This document shows positions 9,951 through 22,689 of a stretch of DNA of 64,000 nucleotides, piece by piece (positions within the stretch are counted from its first letter, which is position 1; every line of letters starts with the position of its first letter). Source of the stretch: Tanypteryx hageni (Eukaryota > Arthropoda > Insecta > Odonata > Petaluridae); NCBI GenBank assembly GCA_028673005.1, contig CM054112.1, forward strand, positions 188,498,564 to 188,562,563, given 5' to 3'. Under the pieces are notes generated by a model. The model made no database searches, was not told the origin of the DNA, and saw only the letters and a program-made list of their open reading frames with translations. The position numbers and the translations under genes are program-made.

Positions 9951-12900
9951 AATAGTGGCCGCATCCAAAGCCTCGCAGAATAAACCTCGCTACACGGACG
10001 ACGCCTGTCTCTGACCCCATAAAATACATAACTCCTTGGCTCGAATATTTTTGCGCGCGCATCGGCATTTCCGATCGTCATCTTCGGCACGTGACCTTTT
10101 TCCACTTCCGTTCCTTCGATGGCCGTAGCAGTAGTGGGGTTCGATTGGAGGTCACGTGTCTTCTGGTATAAACTTATACAAGTCTATCTGGCATTTTACC
10201 AAAGGGTGTGAGATAGCGAGGGGTAGTGTGGTCAGAGATGTCGTGGATCATTTATCTCCCATTTAAGTGAAGAACCGTCAAATGTCAATCCATCTCCGAG
10301 CGTTGAACAGGCCGCGAGGCTTCTGCGATTCCTTTTCCTCCTCGACTCCTCACGCCCTCCTTCCTCCCCCTCCTTCAACCCTCTACCGGGGCGTCCAATA
10401 AGCTCGCGTGACGCACTTCCGCCGATCCAAGGCCCAGGTGCAAATACGAACGCACGCACGTATGTCCGCGGACCCAACGCCCATCCTCTCCTTTCATTGT
10501 CTCTCTCACTCTCCCGCGAGCAAACTGCGCCTCTTCCCCTTCTTCCACGCGCAATTATTCTCATTGTTTGGAAAATGTGACGGTTGATTTGTCGTGCCGG
10601 GATAATGAAAGCACGGGAGACGTGCTAATGCGTGAGTCATTATGCAAATGGAGAGACACGAAGCGCGCGTTTTTTATTCTTTCCCGTAATTCAATTCCGA
10701 AATCTTTTCGGCAAGGCTAAATTCTTGACTTTTTTACGCTCGCCATATAACGCAAACGTTTTGCCAGAAGTAAAGACTTAGCAAGCAAATGTCCCGTGTT
10801 TTTACGTAGGTGAAGAGCGTGTTTTCCTTTGAAAAGCCCTTAAATCTACGAAAACAGCGATTTTCAGCAAACTACTATTTGCAATAGAAGTACGCTTCTA
10901 TCCAGGACATTTTTCGAAAACGGCGTACTCTTACTTTCTAGCGTGCGATTTTACGGCCAAATTTCCAATTACTCTAGTTTAGCGGGGGTATTTCCTCTCA
11001 ATCCTATGTAATCCGCCTAAAGCCGGCTGAAATGAGTCTGGTCTACGGCGTAATCTCTTCTCATGACCAGAAGGACAACAACCTCTTTGCTAAGCTTTTT
11101 ACCTCCGCTCAGAATCTAGTATTAAAGCATCACGTTCGCAGTCCTTTGTTATGAATTGCCTGAGAGATGAAAAGTTCCTCTGCGAGCCCTTTGTTTACAC
11201 CTGCGCCTAATGCATTCAGGAGATGTGGAAGGTATTTTATGGCTTCTTTGTTGGAAGTTCTGGCGGTAATAATGCAAGAGCGTTCTAGAAACTGCCATCT
11301 TTTCACGGAGAAAAGTGTTACTGAGAAAGTGTCGGAGTAAGCTTCATAATAAACTTCGATCTTTACGTTGTGGAATTTCAATAAAAACTTAGAAAGATTA
11401 AGTACTCTTAGCGGTGTATTCCTTAGATAATACTGACTTTAACGCTTAATAGAAGAATGTAGCTATATCAACAGTGGGTCTTTGCGTAGTACGCATTTTC
11501 ATGGTCATTAACCATATATTGAATGAATCTTCCTGTCGCGAAAAACTATTCCATGGCTACATAATTTCCAGCTAGCGTTAAGAGAATTAAGATTAGAACG
11601 TAGAGAATGAGGTAGACTAAATCTGTAGTCATAAAACGGTTGATGAAACTATACATGCGTTTCGACGACTAAGCGGCCATCTTCATTGGTAATTCACCGA
11701 TCCCTGATTCTACTAGTTACCTTAATCATGAAATCACGATCCAGTTTTTTCAGAATAGTTTCAAATTATACGGAACTATGTTTTTCGCATTGGATGCATT
11801 TTTACAGTGAAATTAATTGTAATAAAAATGTTCGAAGAAGCTTTAATAATTTACCCCGACAAATTCTATGGAAGTATTTCACTGCGTATTGTTTTCGGAT
11901 GGATTGTCTTTGTTTGAAGTCTTTTTCCGTCATTGGGACGAATATTTTGTCTTCAATAAACATGTTTGGTGTTGCTGGGAATAAAAGATTAATTTTTGAA
12001 AGGGCGACTTTCATAAAAAAGTTATTTGTGCACGATCCTCTCTATATTATAGAAAACGGCACAAAGATATTAACCGCGAATATAGCTGCAAAATGCTGAA
12101 GAAAAGCAGCGGTGTTTAACTACTTTTTTGCTCTTCTCACACTTTTCTCAGCACTCACCTGTACGTTATGGGGCAATAGTTTAATCACAGTATTGTGCGC
12201 AAGCGCAAAACGATTGTACAGTTAATCACAGAGAGAGACGCACAGTGGGAGTATAGCAGAATGTGTGAATCAAGCTCATCACTCCTCCCAGTGCGTCACA
12301 GCGTCTCTACTTTTGTGACACCTCGTTCACTCGTAGAGAGGAAATCGCGTAGTGTTCCATTGGCTGTAGCGAAGGAATAGTGCGTTCTGCGGTTGGCGGA
12401 GACGAATAAGAGAAATATACATTCAGCAAAAATTTTAAATTGTTTCGGCGCAAATATGCCAAACTGCGAACATACAACCAGCTCAGATCAAGAGAATGCT
12501 GTGTTTCAGTTCTATAATAAATTAAATCAACTAAAAATTTCAACGGAAAAATATTCGGCCATCCGAATTCCGAGGGCGGAGACTAAGTAAATGGTATGGT
12601 TTGGAAAATGCTCTTCATGTAGAGACCCTTTACGAGTTTAAAACTATTTTATCTCACCAGAAATAAACTTTTGAGTATACTTTTCAAAGTTAATTTTTGT
12701 AATTGAGCATGTTCAGAAACAAAAACAGCGTTAGAACTTTACTAACTCATTAAACTTTATGGCTCCATGGAAGACGGCCATGCGTACGCACGTCTTGCAA
12801 ATATCGTATAAAATTTCCAGCGGGATGTGTCTTTACTGTCTGCGCAAGAAAGCTCTCAAAACGTAAATAAAAACACGTGAATGCGATTCCATTTTTCCTT

Positions 12901-13769
12901 AAATTTCGTCCCGATCGTCCGTGTTCCGTATCCGCCACGAGGCAAGGACTAAACATCAACCCTAATTCCGAAACGATTCCAATCATGAGTATATGGAACT
13001 ACGCCTGGTCGACAACGAAACACACGACCGATGTCGCTCCGCCCACAAAATAATGACGTCGACCTTCATCATCGGCCTTGGGAGGAAAAAATCGATAACG
13101 TCGCGACCGATTGTCGTGAAAGCGACGGCACGTTGATTGACGTTGATGCGTTCGGAAGGTTGATGAGGTGGAATGGGCGGGGGAGGAACAAGGGGAAAAG
13201 CGACAGCAGCAAGCCGCAGTCGTAGAGCGATTTCGTCTATCTGCGTCCAATTCATTTAATCAGTAATATTTTCATCCGAATGCTCCCATGGATTAATCGG
13301 GCGAAAGAATTGTGAACCAACTGAGGCTTTGAGCAAGTGAGCGGTTTCTCATTCCATCCTTTTGGCCGGTGTTTTTCAAAGCTTCTCTCGCGGCCCAGTG
13401 GAAGAGAAGGCAATATGAAGGAATACATTTTCTGGCTTATGTATCCATTTTCTCGCAACAAAAAGCAATATGTACTAAAACAATCCATTTATCTAATAGG
13501 ATCATTTCGTTCCCTGTCGTTTTTGATGTTTCGGCTGGTTATGCATTCAGTGCTCACATTTTCTTATGAGGCTTGAGACCTAGTACTGATAATGAGTCAC
13601 AGCCAGTACTTCGAAAAAAAAAACTCCTATAGATGGTGATAGTGATTCAACATCTGAGTCACCGCAAAGTACTGCTGTCACCAAGCTGACTTTACATGAT
13701 CAAGATAATGATAACTATTTCCAGTCAGCTTAATTTCTTAGTAGGTGTTTTAATTTCAAATATAAAATT
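9951..13769. other. Unique sequence with GC-balanced islands, no confident gene
   Basis: Two islands stand out from the AT-rich background. The one at about 10200-10560 is CpG-containing with CT-rich text. The other, at about 13000-13240, holds many CGA/TCG words. Either could be a promoter or conserved non-coding element, but nothing in the sequence proves it. Frames at 11686-12099 (137 codons) and 11802-12014 (minus, 70 codons) overlap on opposite strands and show no domain. At 13613-13733 the plus strand carries an open, acidic, Ser/Thr-rich tail (DGDSDSTSESPQS) ending in a stop just before the pogo-like element. Its origin is unknown. Confidence 0.35.
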
Positions 13770-14009
13770 TACCGCATTTGTCCGATTGTAAGATGTTTTT
13801 TTTTCTAAAATGTAAGCCAAAAAATTCATACTCGTCTAATAATTGCGACCAAAAATATTTCTATTCCTCTTCTCCCTCTCATCCCCACTAAAATTCAACG
13901 TTCTACGTTCTATAGTCTATTCCATCCTTAGAATACAGTATTGCACTGGAAGCCAATAAATATACGTTTTATCGTAATTATTAGTTAATCTTATCGCCTA
14001 ATTACATTA

Positions 14010-16553
14010 ATAATAGATAGTGTTCTGCATATCTGCAGGTTCAGGTGCTCCTCCTCCACCTTTCTCTATCCTGTGCCCTTCTCTTCATCTCCCCATACCC
14101 TCCTCCCTCCCTATCCAACATTTTAATTCTTCCTCTTTTCTTTCTTCCCTCCACCATTCCTTCGATAACATCCTTCAGTAATCCCCTCTCTTCTCAAAAC
14201 ATGTCCTATTTCTTTTTCCTAGTCACTATCGTGTCCATCAAACTTCTTTCCTCTTCTACTCTTCTTAGCACTTCCACATTTGTAATCCTGTCAGTCCATT
14301 TAACCTTCAACATCCTCCTCCACACCCACATTTCAAATGCCTCCACCCTCTCCCTGTCTCTTTTCTTCAATGTCCATGTCTCCTACCCATATAGCATCAC
14401 ACTCCAAACATTACACTTTACCACTCTCTTCCTCAATCCCAAATCCATCTTGCTGTTAAATTGCTTCCTTTTTCTATTAAACGCTTCCTTTGCCAAACCT
14501 ATTGTCATCTTAATTTCCTTCTCACATTTCCAGTCCTCTGTTAACAACGTACCAAGATACCTGTACTGTTCCACCTGCTCTATCCTCTCCCCCCTCACCT
14601 GCACTTCCATCCTTTCCTCGCCCCCTATTCTCATTACTTTCGTTTTCTTTCCATTTATTCTCAACCCATATCTGGCCTCCACGCTTACTAGATTCTGTAG
14701 CATCTCCCTCAAGTCTTCCGTCCTCTCAGCAAACAGTATCATGTCGTCAGCAAACCTAATTGACGATGTACTTCTTCCTCCTTCTTCCTCCTCTTCCTCC
14801 CGTGCTCGTCTCCCAACACTCCTTTATCATTTCTTCAGTATAGATGTTAAACAGGATTGGTGACAAACAGCAGCCCTGTCTAACTCCTTTCCCAATCTCG
14901 AACCACTCCGTCCTGCTTTCCCCTATCCTCATGGCCGCCTCCTGTCTCATGTATAGATTCCTTATCAACCTTCTGTCTCTCCAATCTACTTTCTTCTCCT
15001 TCAATATCTCCATCATCCTTTCCCACCTCACACAGTCGAAAGCATTCTCCAAGTCCACAAAGCACAGACTGATACCCTTGTCCCGTTCTAAATACCTCTC
15101 TCCAATCGTCCTTACCACCCCTATGGCATCCCTCGTACCCATTCCTTTCCTAAATCCAAATTTTTCTTCTGCTACATTCTCTTCCATTACCCTCGTCAGC
15201 CTTCTATTCATCACTCTCAACATTATCTTGGCCGCGTGAGCTATCAGACTAATAGTTCTATGCTCCCCGCATTTCTTTGCCCCTTTCTTTTTAGGTAGTG
15301 GTATCATTTCCGTTCTGACGAACTCCTCCGGCCACTCCCCACTCTCATATATTGCATTGCACAAGTTGGTCACCTCTTCAATGCCTTCGTCTTGCAGACA
15401 CTTGAACAGTTCCACAGGTATCCCGTCTACTCCTGCCGCATTTCCCTCCCTTATTTTCTTCATAGCTGCCACTACTTCCTCCCTCAGTATTGCCTCCCCC
15501 ATCTCCTCCCTATCCACTTCCCCTTCTTCCTCAATTCCCAGCTCTGCCGGCTTTTCCTTCGCCTTATACAACTCCTCCATGTATTCTTTCCACCTGCACA
15601 TAACCTCTTTTTCCTCCTTCAGTATCCTACCATCCTTGCTCTCAATTTCTTTTGAGCCTCCTCCAGATCTCTGTCCATCCCAAGTAATACTCCTGACCTT
15701 CTGATACGCTACGTCGTACCTTCCCTTCTTCTCGAGCTCTTGTATCTCCTTGCACTCCTCCTCCAGCCACTTTTCCTTCGCCCTTTCCGTCTCCCTCCTC
15801 AGTTCATTGTTCAACCGCCTGTAGTTCCTTCTCCCCTCCTCTGTGTTTACATTCTTGTATCTCCTTCTCTCCATCTTTGCTATCATTTCCCCTGTTACCC
15901 AGGGTTTCTTAGCTCTCTTGCCTTTCCTGTATCTTATTTCCCTTTCCACCACATTTACTGTTCCATTCTTAATTCTCTTCCATTTTTCTTCTACTCCTTC
16001 ATTCTGTGCATTTCCTCTCTTCATCTGGTTTGCCATATACTAACAGATTTCCTCTTTCTGATTTCTTTCAGTTTCTCTAGATTCCATTTCTTAGTCATCT
16101 TTGCTTTTCTAACTCTTTTCATTTTGATCTTCATTTCCACCATTAGCAGCACGTGGTCGTTTGCTATGTCTGTTCCTGGGAGCCCACACACTTTTCACTC
16201 CGTTCTTATACCTTCCTTCTACCAATATATAGTCTATCTGTTTCCTGTACATGTCACCTGGCGATTTCCATGTATATAGCCTTCTCTTATGATTCTTATA
16301 CCAGGTGTTGGTTATTATCATGTTCCTCTCCTTGCAGAACTCGATAAGTCTCTCCCCTTTCGTTTCTCTGTCCCAGCCCGAACTGCCCCACAACTCCATT
16401 GGCTCGTCCCTCTCCCACACTCGCATTCCAGTCTCCCATCACTATTTTACAGCATCCCTTTCCTTCCTGGTCCAGTATGGCACTTATTCTCTCATACACT
16501 TCCTCCACTTCTCCATCGTCATGGTTTAGCATTTAACATTTAATTTCAGTCCA
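14010..16553 (-). mobile_element. RTE/BovB-like LINE, 5'-truncated, with 12-bp target duplication
   Basis: A reverse-transcribed insertion on the minus strand. Exact 12-bp copies of CTAATTACATTA lie on both sides (13998-14009 and 16554-16565), defining the borders to the base. The 5' end, at 16553, is truncated inside the endonuclease domain, as is usual for target-primed reverse transcription. The 3' end follows the conserved C-terminal tail closely. The coding region is broken by several frameshifts (see the pseudogene entry). It sits inside the pogo-like MITE. Its broken frame suggests it is older than the nearly intact LINE at 26952-29611. Confidence 0.9.
14017..16532 (-). pseudogene. Endonuclease/reverse transcriptase of the RTE-like LINE (frameshifted)
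   Basis: Read 3' to 5' on the plus strand. An endonuclease part lies at 16532-16109: VMGDWNASVG near the start, then in another frame RLYTWKSPGD and QIDYILVEGRYKN. The longest piece, 16036-14756, gives 426 residues. It contains a charged linker, a GVDGIPVELFK block, the first catalytic-site block FVDLENAFD and GVRQGCCLSPILFNIY. A frameshift follows immediately, and the FADD catalytic motif appears in the next frame at about 14754-14743. It continues to 14383 with a C-terminal KTKVMRIGGEE and YLGTLLTED segment. Further frames carry the tail to about 14017 (DREGGGYGEMKRRAQDRERW). The SDH endonuclease motif is not clear. At least three frame breaks mean it cannot make an active protein. Confidence 0.85.
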
Positions 16554-16774
16554 CTAATTACATTATGTAAAAAATTAAGCACAGCATTTTCGAGGGCTGT
16601 TTGCAGCGTTATCATTTTTTAAAAATAATAAAGAAATTGTCGGAATTATTTACAAATAAAGAGAATGGTAGTATAAGTATCAATACCCCGAAAAAAAGTT
16701 TTTTTTTCGCGCGGTTTCTGAAATATGGGCTCGCCTTATATTGGACGTCGCCCTATAATCGGGCAAATACGGTA

Positions 16775-18470
16775 ATTCTGCAATAACTGATTATATTATG
16801 TGATATAAAATGAGATTTATACTGTAACATCGGTACTTTAAGACAGCCATGTATGTTTAGTCGTTTTTTCGTTTTTCGTATGCATACCGGCGATATAATT
16901 CTTCTCCATCGTTTACTCATTATCAACACAGGTTATTATAACAAAAAACTGGATTCCTAAACCAAATCTAGTTTAAGCAACACTGCTGTATCAACCGCCT
17001 AGTTTTATATGGGTAAATTCATCATATTAAATCGCATCTACCGCATTTCCTTTGATAAGAAGCCAACTCGCACGGTTTTAAGAAAATTTCAAAAATCTTA
17101 CAACGTGAAGTACACTCGGCAAGGGGTAAAGAGAGAGAAAGGACAGAGTTTAGATAAAATGGCGGCCAGGTTGCAAGGTAGAGAGGGCACTAACATGAAA
17201 GCATCCATAAAGCACGCGAAGGGGGACGGGAATATTTAACATAACCATAATCACCATTCCGCGCCGAGCGTCTTCGAAGATATAGAGATTTGCATTTCGC
17301 ATTCCTTCGTTCGACTGTTTGCAGTTCCTATGCAGACGCGTTCTCCCTTCGTCCCTGCACGTCCTTTCCCGCCATATTTCCATATATCTCTCCGTCTCTA
17401 TCTTTCGACGGAATGCCGAAATGTTTTCTGCAGGCGTTCGCCTGTCTGGGCCCCTCCTCCCTTTCTCCCTCTCTCTCTCCCTTCCTCCCTTTCTCCACTC
17501 CGCCACTCCCTTTGATCGGGCCGCGGTCTTCGACGGTGAAAACACTTGCCCTTGTCTGGTTCCTTTTCAGCGTAACCAATTGTTTCGATCCCGTTTTATC
17601 TGGCGTCGACGGTGGGCCGGCGGAGGCGAATGAGAAAGCAAGGACGAGTGTCGGCAAGCGTAAAAAGATATAGAAAACACGCGACTGGATTAAGCGTATG
17701 TGCTTGATATAGTGCGATACGCCGACAATTTATAGAAGAAGGTGCTGTTCATTCGAACATTTTTACATTGAAATCATTTTGAAAACAGCTATCTTAGATT
17801 TTAAAAATAAGCATTTATAGAATCAAAAATCTAAAAAATAAATACCTATCTCAGATAACTCCAATGGAAAGCCAATAACTTTCATATAAGTACTAATTTT
17901 TTCGTTTTTCTTTCTTAAAAGCTTATTTTTTAATTTGCTTTTAGCCACAGGACGAGCTCGGTAATTCTTTATGTAAATCTCGCGATTGCCGATTACAACC
18001 AATTGCTAAGCATTTGCCATGACAAAAACTAAAAGAATTCACTGTAGTCAAATAAAAATATGGAAAATGACAGGTTACGAGGAATAATATTAAATAATGT
18101 TATTTTTGTTATAAAATGAAATCTTCAAGTTAAATCGACCAGACACAAACAATATTTTTTGTCTGCTTCGTAGTGATGTGAACGTAGTGCAAACGCCGGT
18201 ATAGTATTTTTGAGAGGGTGGAGGGAATGCTGCGAGTGAAGGGAATCGACCTATTGAAGTCAAGAAAGAGAAGTAAATATATTTATGAGAGGTTAAGAAG
18301 AACTTTACGCGGTCACTTGGTGACGTCCTCCATTCTTGCCTTGTTTCCTTTTCCTTAAGTTGCATCGTTTGCTCGTCATGCATTAATCGCCATTGTTTTC
18401 GAATATTGTCCCGTAAACCTATTACTTTTTCTTAACTGTTTTCGGCAAATATATTAGTAATATTATACAG
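16775..18470. other. Unique sequence with one pyrimidine-rich island, no gene seen
   Basis: The stretch 17270-17640 is richer in C/T and CpG, with overlapping Pro/Ser/Arg-rich frames on both strands that look compositional. The remainder is AT-rich. No domain, RNA gene or repeat was recognised. Confidence 0.4.
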
Positions 18471-18471
18471 C

Positions 18472-18660
18472 CATACCTCGCCTTACGCGACAGGTCCATG
18501 AACATTTCGCGCTAAACGAAATAAGCGCAAAACGAGGTCATTGTGTCAATGAGGAAAGGTTCTATGGATGCGAAAACTAAAGTACTCGTATAATATTAAT
18601 AAAAATATGCCGTTAACCTGAAAAAACAGCTTCTTTTTGGGCTTTCATCCATTACGTTTT
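18472..18660. mobile_element. Solo Tigger/pogo-like transposon end
   Basis: The text CAGCCATACCTCGCCTTACG, preceded by TA, resembles the CAG.CATACCTCG end of Tigger/pogo elements. It is followed by GCGCTAAACGAAATAAGCGC, a short hairpin-like stretch, and CAAAACGAGGTCATTGTG. No matching inverted end was found in the window, so only one border is supported and the inner limit is a guess. No transposase sequence was recognised. Confidence 0.45.
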
Positions 18661-19959
18661 TTCAATAACTGATCTTCATCAGTAATTTTATTATGGTGTA
18701 GAAAAATAAAAATTTCATTATGTTCAGGTAAAAATGTAAATATTTCCTGTACGAATGAAATTCTAAATAAAAATCGGCGAGTAAGTTTTATTCGAAAAGA
18801 CACCTTAGAAATAATAACGCCAAAATAAGCGTCGATCGAATGATAAAAACGGTGTGCCATCTTGGGAGTATCTTTTATAGCATGGGTGTGCCACATCCTG
18901 GTCCTAAATGGAGATCCAAAGAGGATTATAGGAAAATCCACAAGCCTGTACAAAATGGAATTTCTAATGCATTTATGGCTATTTAGTATTTATTATTTGT
19001 TATTTTTATTAATATGTCACTTTTGATGTCATATTACAATAAAAATAATAAAACAAAATTTGAAATTTACTTATTTTGCTGTTGGGTACCCCAAGTTTTG
19101 AATTGCTGGTTCAGGAGTTTGGGGGCGGAGCCCCCACAAAAAAAGATCCAAACTTTACCAAACGTCCCCATTCCTTAATTACGCAAGCGATGTTTACATT
19201 AACATTTACTATTTTATGTATTGTATTGTAAAGTTTTACCATTAATATAATTACGCATTAACGTCTTATTTAATATTCACATGGCTAGATGCCCCGAAGC
19301 CTTTAAAGCAGCAATAAAATTATGTGGCTTATGTGAATACTATTACCCAAAACGTAAGCAATAAACAACATCTTGGTTACCAGACAAATGTAAATAGATG
19401 TATTGATTTATGTTGCGATAAATCTTTCAATGTCAATGGTAAAATATAACAATGTTCTAATATTCCTGAAAAATCATTTGACTCACTTTAAAAGTATTCA
19501 TAGACTATATTTAGGCATGAATCCATTTGTACCCTTTATCTTGGCGTTGGTCATTCTTCCTCTACGGCATGGAATTTCCGGAAAATTTGGAACCCCGATC
19601 TCGGATCCTTAAAATCCAAAATTTCAGGGTTTCGGATTTTTCCTGTCAATTGTGAGCTAAAAGCTACCAGTGTGGTAAATTTCAACTTTCAACATTTTGG
19701 ACATACAAATATATATCCACTCTGTTTTATATATTAAATACTAGTAGATGGTGCTTGCTTACTACAAGCATTTCATCTCACCTTGAAAAAACATTAATTT
19801 TTTAGAGAGATATTTCATCATGGGAAATATTTCTTTAATTCAAAATATTTCTCGTAGGGACCAAATTTATTTTTTTCCTTATGCAACAATAATGGAGTGA
19901 AACAATTGCTAATTTTGGCAATTTTATGAATATTATACGTTTTCCACATTGGGTTAATA
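18661..19959. other. AT-rich sequence with one GC stem-loop
   Basis: No gene is recognised. A perfect 6-bp GC stem (GGGGGC, loop GGA, GCCCCC) lies at 19121-19135 within otherwise AT-rich DNA. A 27-codon frame at 19281-19364 with a CGLC motif is noted under findings. Confidence 0.4.
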
Positions 19960-20480
19960 ATTCCTCACATTTATGCCAAATTTTAAATTTGTAGCATATT
20001 TGAAAGTGAAATTACATTTATCTAATTGTTTAAATTTCAATAATTTTTAACAACCGCAATAAGAATTTCATAGATACAATGAAATGTTTATTCGTTTAAA
20101 TAGACTAAACTCTAATTAACTTGAAAATTTAAGCTATCTAACTCGCACCGTAGTATATAAACATTTACGTATTTGTTTAAATTTTAAGAATTTTTAACTG
20201 CCAAACAAATTGAAATATCAACATTTCTATAAATCTTATTTCGTTTTTTTACAATTCCTATCTCTAAAAAAAAATTCAGCTCCTTAGATCATTCGAAAAT
20301 ACATAAACCTTGAAAATTTGTTTAAACAATTGCGAATTTTTAGTGGCCGCATTGTTGCACTTTTTCAAGATTTTCGTTTTTTCTAGTCGGTTTTGCACAA
20401 AATCCTACTTAAGAAAAAAATTTCGAATCTCCAGCTCATTTGGAAGTGCCTAAACATTAGTATCCTCCTCCGAGGAGAAA
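19960..20480. repeat. Degenerate tandem repeat, period about 147 bp
   Basis: A recognisable block, TGTTTAAA followed some bases later by GAATTTTTA or AATTTTTAA, recurs at about 20028, 20176 and 20318, and a weaker version may lie near 19900. Intervals are about 146-148 bp. Units share words such as CTCATTTGGAA/ATCATTCGAAA and ACATAAAC/CCTAAAC, but identity is low. This looks like an old satellite-like array or transposon-internal repeat. Borders are approximate. Confidence 0.5.
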
Positions 20481-20942
20481 CGTTTATATATAATGATATT
20501 AGTTCATACTATATTTATCAATTCCATTCAGTTAGATAGGTATAAACCATATTAACTCCAAGTAACATTCGATGCCTTAGCTTTCATATTCTATTTTTCA
20601 TTGATTAATTTTCGTCGACTGCTACAGCTTTGAAGAAAGGATATTTCGAGCAAAAAATAATTTAAATTTCACAATTATACATGTTTTTTTAAAACAAAGA
20701 GAACAGCATTACTTTCTTCGGAAAAAAATATTTGGACTGGAGATTGTTTTATGTCGTATGCTTCACACCCGTAGTTGATGTCGTAGTCATTTTTTCTTTT
20801 CTACAGAGAATAGTTATAGAATAAAGTAGTAATTCCTCTCTTTTATTATACATACATGCATATCCAATTATTATATTTCGTACAATATTAGCGAGACTAA
20901 TCATCTTGAAAAAAACGAACACCCCGCTGATTTATGTATATA

Positions 20943-21082
20943 CCGTATTTCCCCACGCACTTTTTTCGCTTTTTAATGTCTCTGAAATCGATGGCGTCTA
21001 TAGTATTGTTTTTTCGACAAGCTATTACTAAATCAAGGGTGCGTCTAACAATCGATGGCGTCTTAGAATCGAGGAAGTACGA
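20943..21082. mobile_element. Short mariner/pogo-type MITE, 140 bp
   Basis: The left end is CCGTATTTCCCCACGCAC, preceded by TA. The right end, read on the opposite strand and also bordered by TA, begins TCGTACTTCCTCGATTCTAA and continues into GACGC words. The ends are related but diverged. The word ATCGATGGCGTCT occurs twice inside. It has no coding capacity. The similarity of its CCGTATTT end to the element at 13772-16772 suggests a related family. Confidence 0.6.
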
Positions 21083-22689
21083 TAATTTAAAAAACACAGT
21101 ACGATTTGGAATGGGAATTTTGGATGTTTGCTTTAGCGCTTAAATGTTTTAAGCACTTCATTGATGATCGAGTAAAATGGTTTACGTAGAATTTGAGCAT
21201 TTTTCGGTTAGGGAAGAGAAATTCTAGCGGTTGTATGCCAGGGAGGGTCATCAAGAAGGTTCAAGTGACCTACAGGAAGTGCGGGGCGAGAAGCACCGGA
21301 AAAGAGAGAGGGAGGGTCTTGAGCCCAGGCAAGGGAGGGTCTACGGCGCGATCGAAGGAGCGCAGGGGCCGAAATGGCTATGCGCCTGGAAACATTGCCG
21401 GACGATGAAGTTCTTTGTCGAGACGTAGTATGAAAAATCGACCTCATTTTAGGTACGGTTTGTTGAAAGGGGGAACTAATATTTAAGTAACAGCATATAA
21501 TGGCAATGAGAAATTACTACACACACACACATATATAATTGCTTAGCAATTTTAACACTAGCTTATCAAGCAATTATTTTAAACGCACAATAACTTTTCA
21601 GAACACGGATGGACAATACAAAAATCTATGTAAGTTTAAGATCAAAATAGACGATCAGTTTAATCATTAATTTATTCGGTTGATATTTCTAGGTGACAAG
21701 TACGTTCAAGGGTTGAGCTGTTGGGTGTCATTCTTGGGAAATGTGTTTCATTGAAAAATAGAAAAGGAGAAAAATAATAGCGAGATATGCAAGCGTGATT
21801 TATGGACACATTTGGTTACGTTAACGACCCATCTTCGTGTAAAAATTGCACGATTTTATATTCTATTTCTCTCTTTTTCAGAGATATTTAAAAAAATTTC
21901 CACCATTGTTCTCGTAAACCATACGAAATACGCGCCGTAAAAACCACAAGTCATAAAATTCGCGCGATGCTGCAGTCATTTGCTCGGAGTCCACGTCATA
22001 AAATGCCTCTCATCGACTTTTACCACTTACTTTGTATTCGCTCCCCACTATCATTGCCATCAAGTACTTTTATTGCCAAAAGATACAGAGTCGAAAAATC
22101 CTAACATCGTTCCCTCAATCTTCGCGTAACAAGTGCGCGATTATTATAGGTGGTACTCCTCGCAAGGGGTGATTTTAATGCTTCGATGTACTCGCCATGC
22201 AAACTGCTCGATTGCGGGTGAATTGCAGGAAGAATCACGAGCGGGAAACACGTTCGCACCGAAGCCGACGACGTGGAAATTCCGTTCGCACGAGCGACAT
22301 CTGTTGAAAAAGCAAAAGAACCTCTTTCCGCCTGGAGGTTAGACATCCCACATTACGCGTCCAAAATCGGGTACCAAGCCCTCCCCCAAGGCGGAAAGGG
22401 AAATAACGATTTACGACGATACGAAACCATTACGTTTTGGGCGATCAGCAGAATTTGCCTGTTAAACCATTCAACAATAACCGCGTTGCATCGGAAACGA
22501 GGAGGGTGAAAAGAAAAACGTCGCAGGAGGAGGAAGAAAGGAACGAAAAAAACTAGCCATATCATTTCCGACTCCGAAAACAACGAACCGCTCATTCAAT
22601 CTCCCAAAAAACAATATATTGGAGGGAACACCGCGAATAAATTTTCCGACGGATCGCTCGTCGTATTTTTTTATGTTTTCGTCATTCAT
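21083..22689. other. Unique sequence with GC-balanced islands, no confident gene
   Basis: The stretch 21230-21430 is GC-rich and open on both strands (71- and 79-codon frames), with no recognised domain. 22080-22660 is GC-balanced with many CGA words, also without a recognised exon. Short (CA)n at 21519-21533. These islands could be regulatory, but nothing proves it. Confidence 0.35.

Larger units (their letters stand above)
13772..16772. mobile_element. Pogo/mariner-type MITE split by a LINE insertion
   Basis: The left end at 13772 reads CCGCATTTGTCCGATTGTAA. The right end at 16772, read on the opposite strand, gives CCGTATTTGCCCGATTATAG. Similarity continues inward through an AAGCC/AAGGCG-like segment. 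A TA flanks each end (13770-13771 and 16773-16774), the target duplication of the Tc1/mariner/pogo group. Almost the whole interior is a minus-strand LINE (14010-16553). Without it and one copy of its duplication, the MITE would be about 445 bp with no coding capacity. The element is therefore older than the LINE inside it. Confidence 0.75.

Noticed and set aside
11686..12099. 137-codon plus-strand ORF
   Set aside because: No domain recognised, and it overlaps an equally open 70-codon minus-strand frame.
12230..12330. Possible transposon TIR pair (GAGAGAGACGCACAG versus CAGCGTCTCT)
   Set aside because: Matches are short and broken, with no target duplication; likely chance in sequence rich in GAGAG and CGC.
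14045..14863. 272-codon plus-strand frame and the plus-strand frames at 15357-16279
   Set aside because: Antisense of the minus-strand LINE reverse transcriptase; the real similarity is on the other strand.
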